DNA from: Luteibacter sp. OK325
Lineage (GTDB): Bacteria; Pseudomonadota; Gammaproteobacteria; Xanthomonadales; Rhodanobacteraceae
Assembly: GCF_003050935.1 (NCBI RefSeq)
Contig: NZ_QAOX01000002.1
Coordinates: 310,001 to 374,000, forward strand
Reading direction: 5' to 3'
DNA: 64,000 bases
Both the position numbers and the translations under genes were made by a program. Numbering within the stretch: position 1 is the first letter of the stretch; every line of letters begins with the position of its first letter. Below the pieces are notes generated by a model. It made no database searches and was not told the DNA's origin. It saw only the letters and a list, made by a program, of their open reading frames with translations. This document shows, in pieces, positions 17,665 to 27,405 of the stretch.

Positions 17665-18639
17665 ATGACGGGCACCTTTAACAACTTCGACCTTAACCTG
17701 CTCCGCATCTTCGACGCTGTCATGCAAGAGCGCAGCGTCCTTCGGGCCAGCCAGAAACTGTTCCTGAGCCAGTCCGCGGTCAGTCATTCGCTGAGGCGCC
17801 TGCGTGAAACGCTGGACGACGAGCTCTTCATCCGCACGGTAGCCGGCATGCAACCCACTGCCCGCGCGCTTCTGCTCGCCGACCCGGTCAGGCGAGCCCT
17901 GGCGTCATTGGAAGTGGGCATCGGCTTACAGAAGTTCGACCCCGCCTCGTCGAACAAGGTCTTCACGATTGCCGCGAGCGACTCCATCACCACGGTCATG
18001 CTTCCGCGCATTCTCAAGATTCTCGCCGCCGAGGCTCCACGCATCGACATTGTGGTTCGACCATCGACACGCATCGACCTTGCCGAGCAACTGGACCTGG
18101 GCAGGATCGACGTGGCGGTGGGAACATTCTCCACCGCGGCATCCCGCTTCCACTCCGACCGCCTGTTTGACTACGACGATGTGCTCATCACCAGAGCGCC
18201 TCGTACGCGCACGGTCATGACCATGGAGGACTTTTCGAACTTATCATTGATGGTCGTTTCTCTCGGCGGCGACCACGAGGGCGCGGTTGACGGGTATATC
18301 TCCGAACGGGGATTGGCGCGACGCTCCGAGATGTACGACAGGCTGTCCTACGAACGCGCATGCGCGGGTTGCGCGAAGGTGTCGCGCATTGCCGTGGCGC
18401 TCCCGCACTTCATGGCCATCCCTGCCCTGCTCGACGATACCCAGCTCGCTGCCATCGTGCCGCGTCCGTTGGCCGCCGTGTTCGCGCAGACCTATCCCAT
18501 CGGGACTTACGAGCTGCCCTATGCGACGAAGCGCTTCGAGGTCAGTTCGCTGTGGCACGAGCGGCTGACGGGAGACGGTTCACACGACTGGCTTCATGGT
18601 GTCATCAGGCGGGCGACCGGGTACTTGCGCGTCGATTGA
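17665..18639 (+). CDS. LysR-family transcriptional regulator
   Basis: I start at the ATG at 17665 (MTGTFNNFDLNLLRIFDAV), which has GAGG upstream; the frame extends to 17617 without a better site. The N-terminal winged helix is clear: FDAVMQERSVLRASQKLFLSQSAVSHSLRRL, quoted in parts, covers residues 12-45. The effector domain follows (DIVVRPSTR, LDLGRIDVAVG). The type is close to NodD/SyrM-like LysR proteins that begin with NNFDLNLL. It probably regulates the divergent aldolase. Its last 60 bases overlap the end of the convergent MFS gene. Confidence 0.9.
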   Translation: MTGTFNNFDLNLLRIFDAVMQERSVLRASQKLFLSQSAVSHSLRRLRETLDDELFIRTVAGMQPTARALLLADPVRRALASLEVGIGLQKFDPASSNKVFTIAASDSITTVMLPRILKILAAEAPRIDIVVRPSTRIDLAEQLDLGRIDVAVGTFSTAASRFHSDRLFDYDDVLITRAPRTRTVMTMEDFSNLSLMVVSLGGDHEGAVDGYISERGLARRSEMYDRLSYERACAGCAKVSRIAVALPHFMAIPALLDDTQLAAIVPRPLAAVFAQTYPIGTYELPYATKRFEVSSLWHERLTGDGSHDWLHGVIRRATGYLRVD

Positions 18640-20238
18640 CTCGTAAGTCACTCCTACCTGGACGCGTGGCGGTGCGGGCCCCCTGTGCAATGCCATGACC
18701 TGATCGATGACGGCTTTGTCGGCAAGAGTCAATCGATCGAGCATGCGCAAGTGTTGCAACCAGCTTTCGATGAGAAAGACTTCGCGCCAGACTTCTTCGT
18801 CATGGATATCTCGGAACAGGCCCCAGAAACGACCGCCGTTCCGTAGCCTCAAGTGACGTAAGGCCACGGTCAGCGAAACGAATTCGTCGGTCCGCTCGCC
18901 CGAAACGACGTACTCGATGCTCGTGACGACTTCCCCACGCTCATGATTGAAGGCAACGCCCGGTGCGAGGACCTTGCTGCCCATCACCGGTGACATGCCC
19001 GCGGCATCCACCTGTGGAAACTGCGAGTGATAGAGCAACAAAACCGACACAGCCGATACTATCGCGGCACTCAGAATCGCGCCGGACACGCCCATGGTTT
19101 CGGCCAGATGTCCCCACAGGAAAGATCCGATCGCCAGTCCTGCATAGAGCGCCGTCTGATAAAGCGCCAACGCCCTCCCCTTCACCCAATCAGGTACCAG
19201 GATCTGCACGTTGGCGTTGTATTCGGTGAGTGCGGTTATCCAGCAAGCGCCTGCAACACCCAAAGCCGGCAAAAGTACCGGAAGCGGCGTCGCGTAGGCG
19301 AGCAATACCAGCACGACCGATAGAACAGCCCCAGCGGCACTGATCAATCGGCCGGAACCGAGCCAATGGCGCAAACGCGGCACCAACACACTGCCAAGGA
19401 TGGCCCCTACCCCCAGTGTGCCCAGCATATAACCGTATAGCGCGGCACTGCCGTCATGGCGTTCACGCGCCACCAATGGCAGCAAGGCCCATATCACGCT
19501 CGCAACGAACCCGAACATGAAAGACCGGAGCATGGCCAGGCGCGTCACTGTCGAGTTCCAGGTGAAACGCATCGCTGCCACCACGCCCTCACGAAGGCCC
19601 TCGGGAGGCAGGCTTCGCTCTGCGACCGCATGTCGCCACCGCCATAACCCCACGAGCAGACCGATATAAGTAAGCGTACTGACCAGAAACACCCAGCTTG
19701 GTGCGAGCGAGCTCAGCATCAACCCGCCAAGGGCGGGCCCCACGGCGCGCGCTACGTTGTAGTTCACGCCATTGAGCAACACAGCAGCGCCGACCATATG
19801 GCGTGGCACTTGCTCGCCCACGGCGGCTTGCCACGCAGGCTCGGTAATCGCGCTGCCCAGCGCAATCCATAGCACTGCAAGAATAAGTGCGGTTGGATCG
19901 AGATACCCAAGGAACGCGAGCACCGTAAGGAAGATTGCGCCCGACATCTCCACGACCTGCCCCACCAGCATGATCGTCCGCTTGTCGTAGTTGTCGGCCA
20001 GCACACCCGCAGGAATCAGTAGCACAACCAGCGGCGCTGTCGCCGCCACCTGCACCATCGCCACCATGATCGGCCCGGCGTGGGCAGCTGCAATCACCCA
20101 CGCTACCGCCACCGATTGCGCCCACACGCCAAGGTTAGTAAGTAGATTGCCGGCCCAGATGTTGCGGAAAACAGGAACGCCCATTGGCGCCAGAACGCCC
20201 GGCTCCTGATCTTCTGTAAAGTTGTACTGGGTTGTCAT
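18580..20238 (-). CDS. MFS_3-type exporter with C-terminal extra domain
   Basis: From the ATG at 20238 the product has about 552 residues. The first 410 form a 12-segment MFS transporter of the MFS_3 (enterobactin exporter EntS-like) type, with VFRNIWAGNLLTNLGVWAQ at the start and the loop GVLADNYDKR between helices 2 and 3. The last 130 residues are soluble and begin with VTSIEYVVSGERTDEF; they resemble a ferredoxin-like monooxygenase-type fold (ABM-like), which is a known addition in this subfamily. A paralogue with the same layout lies at 23710-25281. The likely role is export of a small toxic or signalling molecule. Confidence 0.87.
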   Translation of the reverse strand: MTTQYNFTEDQEPGVLAPMGVPVFRNIWAGNLLTNLGVWAQSVAVAWVIAAAHAGPIMVAMVQVAATAPLVVLLIPAGVLADNYDKRTIMLVGQVVEMSGAIFLTVLAFLGYLDPTALILAVLWIALGSAITEPAWQAAVGEQVPRHMVGAAVLLNGVNYNVARAVGPALGGLMLSSLAPSWVFLVSTLTYIGLLVGLWRWRHAVAERSLPPEGLREGVVAAMRFTWNSTVTRLAMLRSFMFGFVASVIWALLPLVARERHDGSAALYGYMLGTLGVGAILGSVLVPRLRHWLGSGRLISAAGAVLSVVLVLLAYATPLPVLLPALGVAGACWITALTEYNANVQILVPDWVKGRALALYQTALYAGLAIGSFLWGHLAETMGVSGAILSAAIVSAVSVLLLYHSQFPQVDAAGMSPVMGSKVLAPGVAFNHERGEVVTSIEYVVSGERTDEFVSLTVALRHLRLRNGGRFWGLFRDIHDEEVWREVFLIESWLQHLRMLDRLTLADKAVIDQVMALHRGPAPPRVQVGVTYESIDAQVPGRPPDDTMKPVV

Positions 20239-20409
20239 TGGGGCTTGTACGCGACCGATAAGATACGGAAGAAATCGATCGCAGTTTAGATGGGGCAACG
20301 AGAACAATCACTTCAAATGTTGGCCTCGAGCAAATTTTACGGAGTCTTTTCGCCCGCGCGATTGCATTCACCTCTCGCACTGTGCGGCGCTGTTAAAGCG
20401 CTAACGCTG

Positions 20410-20997
20410 TTAAAGCCCCAGCGCTGTCAAGAACGCATCGATCTGTCGCTCGAAACCGGGCCGGTCGTACTCCACTAACGCCATGCGCCAGAGACCTTGC
20501 ACGTAGGTGGTGATCACCGCTGCGATGATCTGCGGAGCCAGCGATGGCGCTAGCAACCCGTTGTCTCGATCCTGGCTCAGACGCTGGCACAGCAGCCCCT
20601 GCAGAGTCTCCAGGCCCTCCCGGGCGCGTTTTCGCAATTCGGAATCCTGCAGCACCTCCTCGGTTTCCATGGCGGCCAGCATGCACAGGCGGGACGGCGT
20701 CTCCGGATTATCCAGGCGGTCGAGAACGGCGCCGAAGAAAGCGCGGATACCATCGGCCGCTGTGGGCGCGGCCATCAGGGCCGCCAGACGCAGGTGGACC
20801 ACAGTGTCCTCATAACGCTGCAGACACGTGAGGTAGAGCTGCTTCTTGCTCTTGAGCGTGTTGTAGAACGAGCCCTCGCCGATCTCCATAACCTTCAGGA
20901 GATCGCGCAGCCCGGTCTCGGCGTAGCCCTTCTTCCAGAAGAGGTCCGTAGCCCGGTCCAGCGCCCGGTCGTAGTCGAATGCGATCTTGCGTGTCAT
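20410..20997 (-). CDS. TetR/AcrR-family transcriptional regulator
   Basis: The 195-residue product has a TetR DNA-binding domain in the first 50 residues (FDYDRALDRATDLFWKKGY, then GLRDLLKVMEIGEGSFYNTLKSK in the recognition region) and a helical ligand domain. The Trp and Lys-Lys-Gly-Tyr pattern is the usual TetR signature. It is divergent from the epoxide hydrolase gene, with 106 bases between the start codons, so it most likely represses that gene and itself and may respond to the epoxide or a related compound. Confidence 0.92.
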   Translation of the reverse strand: MTRKIAFDYDRALDRATDLFWKKGYAETGLRDLLKVMEIGEGSFYNTLKSKKQLYLTCLQRYEDTVVHLRLAALMAAPTAADGIRAFFGAVLDRLDNPETPSRLCMLAAMETEEVLQDSELRKRAREGLETLQGLLCQRLSQDRDNGLLAPSLAPQIIAAVITTYVQGLWRMALVEYDRPGFERQIDAFLTALGL

Positions 20998-21103
20998 GGG
21001 GCAATCGTACCCTTTTTGTAGCGATCATTAAAATAATTCTTGTGGCATCGGGCTGGCCGGACTAAGCTTGTATCAACTGCTACAGAAACAATTGGAATCG
21101 ATC

Positions 21104-22342
21104 ATGTCAACTGCGTACGATCCATCCAGCATGCACTCGCTGCCGCCCCTCACGGACGGCATTTCGCCGTTCGAGGCGAACATCCCTCAGGCAGCCATCG
21201 ACGATCTGCGCCAGCGGCTGAGCCTTGTCCGTTGGCCCGACCGCGAGACGGTGACCGACTGGTCGCAGGGCGTGCCGCTGTCCGCCGCGCGATCCCTGGT
21301 CGATTATTGGATCAACGGCTACGACTGGCGGAAGTTCGAGGCGCGCCTGAACCGCTTTCCCCAGTTCCGCACGCGCATCGACGGCGTAGGCATTCATTTC
21401 ATTCATGTGCAGTCGCCGCATCCGCGGGCGCTCCCCATCCTCCTGACTCATGGCTGGCCCGGTTCAGTGGTCGAATTCCTGGATGTCATCGACCGCCTCA
21501 CGGAGCCGACAAAGTTCGGTGGGCGGGCCGAAGACGCGTTCCATGTGGTCGTGCCTTCCATCCCGGGCTTCGGCTTCTCCGACAAGCCCTCCGAGCCGGG
21601 CTGGAACCCAGCGCGCATCGCGCGAGCCTGGACGGTCCTGATGCAGGACAAGCTCGGTTATGCCGGCTGGGTGGCTCAGGGTGGGGACTGGGGCGCGGCC
21701 ATCACCCATGCCATGGCCAGCCAGCGCCCGGAGGGCTTGCTAGCCGCCCATGTGAACCTGCCCCTGGTCGTCCCAGAGGTGTTGCCGGTGCAGCCGAGTG
21801 CGGAGGAGCAGCGGGCGATCAACGCGATCGAGCGCTACCTCGATCAGATGGCCGGCTACGCCGACCAGATGAACACGCGGCCGCAGACCATCGGCTATGG
21901 GCTTAGCGATTCGCCGGTGGCGCTGGCCATGTGGATGTACGAGAAATTCTGGGAATGGACGGACAATGCCGGTCGACCGGAAGACGCCCTCAGCCGCGAC
22001 CAGATGCTCGACGATATCTCGCTGTACTGGTTCACCGGCACCGGTACGTCCAGTGCCCGCCTGTACTGGGAGGGCGTCGGAAGCACGCTGCGCAGCCACA
22101 CTTTCTTCTCGCATTCACGCGCCGCGCCGGACCGGATCGAGGTGCCGATGGGGGCCAGCCTGTTTCCACGGGAGACGTTTATCGCGCCGCGCAAATGGGC
22201 CGAGGCGGCCTGGCCGAACCTGTTCTATTGGAACGAGGTGGATAAGGGCGGACACTTCGCCGCCTTCGAGCAGCCAGCCCTGTTCGCGACCGAGCTGTGG
22301 CGAGCGTTCCGAGCCTTCCGTGGCTACGCCGAAGGACCGTGA
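21104..22342 (+). CDS. Epoxide hydrolase (EHN-type alpha/beta hydrolase)
   Basis: From the ATG at 21104 the product has 412 residues. It has the N-terminal epoxide hydrolase lid region (IPQAAIDDLRQRLSLVRWPD) and then the alpha/beta hydrolase core. The oxyanion motif HGWPGS, the nucleophile Asp in GGDWGA and the catalytic His in GGHFAAFEQP are all visible. Microsomal-type epoxide hydrolases open epoxides to diols; cytoplasmic detoxification is the likely role. The divergent TetR gene probably controls it. The convergent porin gene ends only six bases away. Confidence 0.9.
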   Translation: MSTAYDPSSMHSLPPLTDGISPFEANIPQAAIDDLRQRLSLVRWPDRETVTDWSQGVPLSAARSLVDYWINGYDWRKFEARLNRFPQFRTRIDGVGIHFIHVQSPHPRALPILLTHGWPGSVVEFLDVIDRLTEPTKFGGRAEDAFHVVVPSIPGFGFSDKPSEPGWNPARIARAWTVLMQDKLGYAGWVAQGGDWGAAITHAMASQRPEGLLAAHVNLPLVVPEVLPVQPSAEEQRAINAIERYLDQMAGYADQMNTRPQTIGYGLSDSPVALAMWMYEKFWEWTDNAGRPEDALSRDQMLDDISLYWFTGTGTSSARLYWEGVGSTLRSHTFFSHSRAAPDRIEVPMGASLFPRETFIAPRKWAEAAWPNLFYWNEVDKGGHFAAFEQPALFATELWRAFRAFRGYAEGP

Positions 22343-22348
22343 GCGCTC

Positions 22349-23713
22349 TCAGAGACGGAACATCGTCTCAAGCCCGATCATATGGATGATGTGGGCGGGC
22401 CCGGTCTGCTCGATGAATGCTCCTGGCTCGAACACGGAATACGACGCCAGGACACTCACCAATGGGTGCGGGTGCCAATTTAGTACGAGTTCCTCCTGGA
22501 CGCCGATATGGCGGGCATGGTTTGCGCTCCCGCTGCGGAGTAGGTTGCCGGCGATGCCGTAGATCCCATCGCCACGACTTTGACGCCAATAATCGATCAC
22601 CGCGAGACCCATCGTGAGATCACGTCGCAGGTCGAGATCGACGCCGGGATGTAGATTGACGATGTTGCTCGGTCCGATCGGCGTGAGTTCGCCAAAGTAC
22701 TTGCCCTTGGGGAACATGGGATCGAAGGTCTGCAACGTGTGATCGCCGGCGTCGTGATCACCGCTGATGGTGTCGGCACGCAGGCGGATAGTCACAGGAC
22801 TGATGCGATACGACGTTTCTGTGCCCAACGACCATGCATGTACCGGCATGCCCGAGAAATGGCCCGTTTGCAGCATCGCTTCCCAGTTCCAACCCCAGCG
22901 CCCTGCATTTCCAAAGTAACGCGCCCCGTAGGTTTCGCGGTGCTCCTTGCCGATGCCCTGCTCCACTTGCTCACTGCGGTTGCGGTAATCAAGCGCGTAG
23001 ATATCGGTTCCCGACTGGTCAAAGCTAATCGTCGCGTAAACGGCGTCCAACCGCCGCGTTGCCGAGGAACGATCATCGAAATCGTTCGGGCCGATCGTCA
23101 CCGGGCGCACGCTGAGCAACTGAAGACGAACCGATCCGGTCTGGATGTTCGCATGCATGCCCTGGAACGGCTGCGGAATGTTGGGGCCATACCGAAGACC
23201 AACAAGGCGTTCCGAGCCTAGCGCGACCAGTTCCCGCCCGTCGCGAACCTCAATCGCGGTGTCCGCCAACTTCAGCGATACTTCGCCGAAACGCTGCAAA
23301 ACATCTATACCCGTCTTGTCAGCAGGACCGGGCTGGGTGGCGAGACCGGTGACGTAACCCGCAATACCTTGAACGAACACCTTCAAGGGGCCGGCGCGCA
23401 GCGCCGCATAGGGCAGCGCACGGAGCCAGAGGTAACCGTCATTCGGTGCAGGCGCACTGCCCCACCCATTGCCATGGTAGCCCTCGTAACGAGCTCGTAT
23501 CTCGAGACCGGTCGTAAGCCAGACCTTCCCGCCTGGCGTGAGTTCCACATACTTCCCGGCGGTCCAGGGCGGAAGCCCCGCGGGATCCAGATTCTTCAGA
23601 ACCGACCAGTCTTCGTCATAGCGCCACGCGACCTGCGCAGGCAGTTGCTGGGCAAATACGGGAGTGGTGGCTAACAGCGTAGCCATCAGGGCCAGCAAGC
23701 GCGTTGTTGTCAT
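22349..23713 (-). CDS. Alginate-export-family outer membrane porin
   Basis: The 454-residue product has a signal peptide (ATLLATTPVFA-QQ) followed by a beta-barrel of the Alginate_exp type. Typical segments are LEIRARYEGYHGNGWG, LRALPYAALRAGPLKVFVQG, ERLVGLRYGPNIPQPFQG and a C-terminal IIHMIGLETMFRL. In this context it more likely provides an outer-membrane exit or entry route for a small molecule than for alginate, as no alginate genes are present. Its start overlaps the stop of the upstream MFS gene (ATGA), so the two are translationally coupled and may form one efflux path. Confidence 0.82.
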   Translation of the reverse strand: MTTTRLLALMATLLATTPVFAQQLPAQVAWRYDEDWSVLKNLDPAGLPPWTAGKYVELTPGGKVWLTTGLEIRARYEGYHGNGWGSAPAPNDGYLWLRALPYAALRAGPLKVFVQGIAGYVTGLATQPGPADKTGIDVLQRFGEVSLKLADTAIEVRDGRELVALGSERLVGLRYGPNIPQPFQGMHANIQTGSVRLQLLSVRPVTIGPNDFDDRSSATRRLDAVYATISFDQSGTDIYALDYRNRSEQVEQGIGKEHRETYGARYFGNAGRWGWNWEAMLQTGHFSGMPVHAWSLGTETSYRISPVTIRLRADTISGDHDAGDHTLQTFDPMFPKGKYFGELTPIGPSNIVNLHPGVDLDLRRDLTMGLAVIDYWRQSRGDGIYGIAGNLLRSGSANHARHIGVQEELVLNWHPHPLVSVLASYSVFEPGAFIEQTGPAHIIHMIGLETMFRL

Positions 23714-25281
23714 AACGGTGCTATCAGGTGCCGGACAACGGGCGGCGGGCCGAGATGGTAGTGCTGCGCCGTTTCCTCAAATCCGCGATCGACGGGCGTA
23801 CCACGCTCGTGCTGACGACGATGCTCAATCCAGCTCTGTACGACGAACGTTTCGAGAAACGTGCCAGGTACCGCGACATCCTCATAGATAGCCCAGAACA
23901 TCGCACCGCCCCGGAGGCGGCTCCTGCGCACGGGAATCATGGCCTGTACGAAGGCGGCGACGTTCGACGAATCGACGCGATACTCGATAGTGACCAATAC
24001 TGGCCCACGATCGTTCGACACCTTGCTTCTCACCAACGGCGTCGGCCAATTGGGCGCGGGCGCGAGGTCGAGGGTCGCTTCCATGTCAAACGGAAAGCGC
24101 AGCAGCAGTAACTGCACGGCGGCCAGCGATGTACCTGCTGTAATCAACGTGACGGATATACCTGCTTGCGACGCGAGCCAGCCCCAGAACGTGGAACCTA
24201 ATGTCATTGCGCCCTGGGAAACAAGGATGAAGATCGCCAGCGACCGCGCCTTGACCCAGGCAGGTGACGCCATCTGCGCCGCGCCGGAGAACGACGACAT
24301 GATGGAGATCCAGGCAAATCCCGCCATGAACACCACGACTGCCGTGGCTGCGAAGTGATGGATCATTCCCAGCAGCCCAGTGGCTAAAGCGAACAACAAG
24401 CACGCAATGGTCGCAAGTGAATTAGAAGAGGTTCGCCGCGACAGCTCCGGCAAGATCGCGGCGCCAATCACCGCTCCGAGTCCCAGGAAGCCGAGCAACG
24501 CTCCATATCCCATGGGGTCCAGGTGTAGTTCGCGCCGGCCGATCACGGGAAGAAGGGCCCACAACGCGCTCGCGAAGACGAAGAAGGCGACACAGCGCAG
24601 CAGCACAGCCAACATTGCCGGTGCCTGCAGCGTATAACGCACGCCAGCACGCAATGCGCCAAGGAAATGTTCAGCAGGGAGATCGCTTCGTGGGGCCTCG
24701 CGACGCCAATGGAGCAGGACTACGACGACACCGATACCGGAAACCGCGTTGAGCGCGAAGACGGCCGCCGGGCCACCGGTGATGGCGATCACGAGCCCCC
24801 CAAGTGCGGGACCTATCGCGCGCGCGATATTCACGCCCAGGCTTACTAGCATCACTGCCTGAGGCAATGCTGCAGCATCAACCAGTTCGGGTACGGTGGC
24901 CTGAAAAGCGGGCGCACTCAGCGCCATCCCGGTCGCAATGGCGCACACCATCGAGAGCAGCAGGCCTGGGCCGGTCAGACCCGCAAACGTTGTAACCGCG
25001 AGCAAGGCGGCACCACCCAGCATCCACAACTGCGTGATGATCAGGAGGCGACGCCGGTCAACGATGTCCGCAAGCGCTCCGGCTGGCATGGAGAGCACAA
25101 ACATCGGCAAGGTTGTAGATGCCTGTACCAGCGCTACCATCAGTGGGCTGGTCGAGAGCGAAGTCATGAGCCAGCCCGCACCGACATCCTGCATCCAGGT
25201 GCCGATATTGGAGACGATGGTCGCGATCCACAGCGCCCGGAAGATAGGAATCTTCAACGGCGAATCAGGGGCTCCGTTCAA
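23710..25281 (-). CDS. MFS_3-type exporter with C-terminal extra domain (paralogue)
   Basis: The 523-residue product starts IFRALWIATIVSNIGTWMQD and has the MFS_3 loop GALADIVDRRR, with 12 membrane segments over about 400 residues. A soluble tail begins with LVTIEYRVDSSNVAAF and continues through FLETFVVQSWIEHRRQHER, parallel to the tail of the exporter at 18580-20238. The start overlaps the stop of the XapX gene and the stop overlaps the start of the porin gene, both by four bases. The transporter, the porin, the XapX protein and the isochorismatase-type hydrolase are thus one operon. Confidence 0.88.
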   Translation of the reverse strand: MNGAPDSPLKIPIFRALWIATIVSNIGTWMQDVGAGWLMTSLSTSPLMVALVQASTTLPMFVLSMPAGALADIVDRRRLLIITQLWMLGGAALLAVTTFAGLTGPGLLLSMVCAIATGMALSAPAFQATVPELVDAAALPQAVMLVSLGVNIARAIGPALGGLVIAITGGPAAVFALNAVSGIGVVVVLLHWRREAPRSDLPAEHFLGALRAGVRYTLQAPAMLAVLLRCVAFFVFASALWALLPVIGRRELHLDPMGYGALLGFLGLGAVIGAAILPELSRRTSSNSLATIACLLFALATGLLGMIHHFAATAVVVFMAGFAWISIMSSFSGAAQMASPAWVKARSLAIFILVSQGAMTLGSTFWGWLASQAGISVTLITAGTSLAAVQLLLLRFPFDMEATLDLAPAPNWPTPLVRSKVSNDRGPVLVTIEYRVDSSNVAAFVQAMIPVRRSRLRGGAMFWAIYEDVAVPGTFLETFVVQSWIEHRRQHERGTPVDRGFEETAQHYHLGPPPVVRHLIAPL

Positions 25282-25520
25282 GGTCGGCGTTTCGCGTCGT
25301 CTGCCGCCGCATCCGCGGGAGCGAGACTTTTCTCAAGTGACGCCTCCGCATGCAGCGCGGGGATCAGTTGCTTGACGACGGGCGTGAGCTGCTCGCCGAG
25401 CACGATCCCCAACAAGCCGACCAGCGCGACGATGGGCGGCGCGGGCGAACGCACGCCGACTAACGAATAGAAGCAGCCGACGACCAGACCGGCGAGGAGT
25501 GAGAAGAGATATAGTTTCAT
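25278..25520 (-). CDS. XapX domain (DUF1427) small membrane protein
   Basis: This 80-residue protein has two membrane helices (LYLFSLLAGLVVGCFYSLV and PPIVALVGLLGIVLGEQLTP) separated by the signature VGVRSPAPP, which defines the XapX/DUF1427 family. The C-terminal tail is charged and variable. Members often sit beside MFS transporters and hydrolases, and their function is unknown. It lies between the isochorismatase-type gene (52 bases upstream) and the exporter (four-base overlap). Confidence 0.85.
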   Translation of the reverse strand: MKLYLFSLLAGLVVGCFYSLVGVRSPAPPIVALVGLLGIVLGEQLTPVVKQLIPALHAEASLEKSLAPADAAADDAKRRP

Positions 25521-25572
25521 GGGCTACTCCTGCCGGAGCGGAATTCCGCTCCGGCCGAACTAAGCGCTGCAA

Positions 25573-26235
25573 TCAGTCCTTCTTTCCGTCTCTTCCACCG
25601 AACATCGCCTTGACGTACTGGAGGCCGATACCGAATGCCCCGCCGAACTTCATGGCGATACCCGTGGTGAGGTCGTAGGTATCCATGCGGGCCCAGTCGC
25701 GCTGAAGTTCAAGCAGATAGGTGAGCGACGTAATAGGACGTGCGCCGGCCTGGATCATGCGCTCGATAGCCCGTTCATGTGCCTCCGGCGTGCAATCGCC
25801 ACAGGCATCCGTCACCACATACACCTCGAAGCCCTGCTCCAACGCTGAAATCACCGGGCCGTTGCAACAAACGGACGTCCACAGACCGCACATCACCAAG
25901 CGATCCTTTCCGACTGCGTTGATGCGATCGATGAAGTTCTTGTCTTCCCAGGCATTCGAGGTACTGCGGTCGACGACCTGCGCATCCGGGAAGGCATCGG
26001 TTATCTCCGCGAACAACGGACCGGCAAAGGTGTCCTTAGAGATGGTCGAGAGGATCGTGGGCACTTTGAAACCCTTCGCCGTATGCGCGAGGATCCCCGC
26101 ATTTGTGCGCAGATTAGTCACGTCGATTGACTTGACGTTGAACGCCATCTGCGACTGGTGATCCATCATGACCAACGCATGATCGGTCGGACTAAGCAGC
26201 GTTCTGGCGGGCTTTGCGGTGGCTTTGATGCTCAT
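25573..26235 (-). CDS. Isochorismatase-family cysteine hydrolase
   Basis: From the ATG at 26235 (MSIKATAKPART) the product has 220 residues; an ATG four codons earlier is possible. It has the cysteine hydrolase triad pattern: Asp in ALVMMDHQSQMAF, a Lys in the central region, and Cys in VMCGLWTSVCCNGP. The closest type is the YcaC-like branch, whose physiological substrates are mostly unknown. It is the first gene of the operon with the XapX protein, exporter and porin, so it may hydrolyse the compound that the exporter handles. Confidence 0.85.
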   Translation of the reverse strand: MSIKATAKPARTLLSPTDHALVMMDHQSQMAFNVKSIDVTNLRTNAGILAHTAKGFKVPTILSTISKDTFAGPLFAEITDAFPDAQVVDRSTSNAWEDKNFIDRINAVGKDRLVMCGLWTSVCCNGPVISALEQGFEVYVVTDACGDCTPEAHERAIERMIQAGARPITSLTYLLELQRDWARMDTYDLTTGIAMKFGGAFGIGLQYVKAMFGGRDGKKD

Positions 26236-26451
26236 GTGGGAAGTCATCTCTGTAGGCAAGGGGGTACGGCGCATAGAGCCGTTGGGGGAACACAAGAACG
26301 CTCGCCAGCATGGCGAGAGTCTGTGTTTGCCAATGGTACGTACGTTGTATGCCCCGCGACCCGGTATTTATGCAGAATCGAATGTGCAGGATTGCAAGCC
26401 GGTACGGCCTGTTGTCACGTGCGGCAATGATCTGCGATGACCGCCTTCGCG

Positions 26452-27405
26452 TTAAAGATTGGACGATTTTTCCGCGAGTAGCGTCGGACCCGCGTGGACT
26501 CCCCGACCGGCGATGAAGTCGCGCTGTAGGGTAATCATCTCTGCGCAGTGAGACATGAAGGCAAAGACGCGTCCCGCTTTGCGGATATCCGGATGGGTCA
26601 GGATCCAGAGTTCGTCGAATATTTCCGATTCGATCGGTCCTATACGCATCAGACCTGGCACGAGATCTCCATGCATGCAGGGAAGGATGCCAATCCCCAT
26701 CCCCGCGGAGATACCCGCCGCCACACCGGTAACCGAGTCGCTTCGGTAGCGGATGTTCTCTTGAGATACGCGGTCTTCCACGAAACGGAAGGCCCTCAGA
26801 CCGCACAGGCGCTTTCCATATGAAACCCAATGCCGCGTATAGAGATCGGCGGCAGGCAATGATGCGTGCGCGTAGTCTGTCTTACGACCGTAGGTGGCCC
26901 ACGCAACCGTCGCAACCTTCCGCCCGAAGAGGTTTTCAGGCGGGGAAAGCGTGGCTCGGAAAGCGACATCTGAATCCCCCCGTGCAAGATTGAGCGCCTC
27001 GTTCGCGACGATCACCTCGATGCGCACCTCCGGGTTCTTCATCTGGAAAGACGCGATGATTGGCGTCAAGAAATCAAGCAGCAATGCGTCGCTGGTCGTG
27101 ATACGTAAGTCACCACGATGCGTCTGGAGGTTGCCTGACACACGGCGAACTACGCCGACGACGTCTTTCTCAACGCGTTCGCCCAAGGCGACCAACTCGA
27201 CGCCGGCGCTTGTCGGAACGTAACCGCTGCGACGTCGGTCGAACAGGGCCACGCCGAGGATTTCCTCTAACGCAGATAGTCGCCTGGAGATGGTGGAGTT
27301 ATTGACGCCAAGCAGCGTGGCGGCGGCGGCAAGGCTGCTACTCTCGCCAATGGCCTTCACAATGCGAAGATCATCCCAAGAGAGCTTGTGCAGGGAATCG
27401 CTCAT
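26452..27405 (-). CDS. LysR-family transcriptional regulator
   Basis: The 317-residue product has an N-terminal winged helix (LSWDDLRIVKAIGESSSLAA, then LGVNNSTISRRLSALEE) and a LysR effector domain (TSDALLLDFLTPIIASFQ, GMGIGILPCMHGDL). It matches the subgroup with the recognition helix NNSTISRRL. Its start overlaps the stop of the upstream AraC gene by four bases, so the two regulators are co-expressed. Because the isochorismatase operon begins 217 bases downstream on the same strand, it is the likely target. Confidence 0.9.
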   Translation of the reverse strand: MSDSLHKLSWDDLRIVKAIGESSSLAAAATLLGVNNSTISRRLSALEEILGVALFDRRRSGYVPTSAGVELVALGERVEKDVVGVVRRVSGNLQTHRGDLRITTSDALLLDFLTPIIASFQMKNPEVRIEVIVANEALNLARGDSDVAFRATLSPPENLFGRKVATVAWATYGRKTDYAHASLPAADLYTRHWVSYGKRLCGLRAFRFVEDRVSQENIRYRSDSVTGVAAGISAGMGIGILPCMHGDLVPGLMRIGPIESEIFDELWILTHPDIRKAGRVFAFMSHCAEMITLQRDFIAGRGVHAGPTLLAEKSSNL

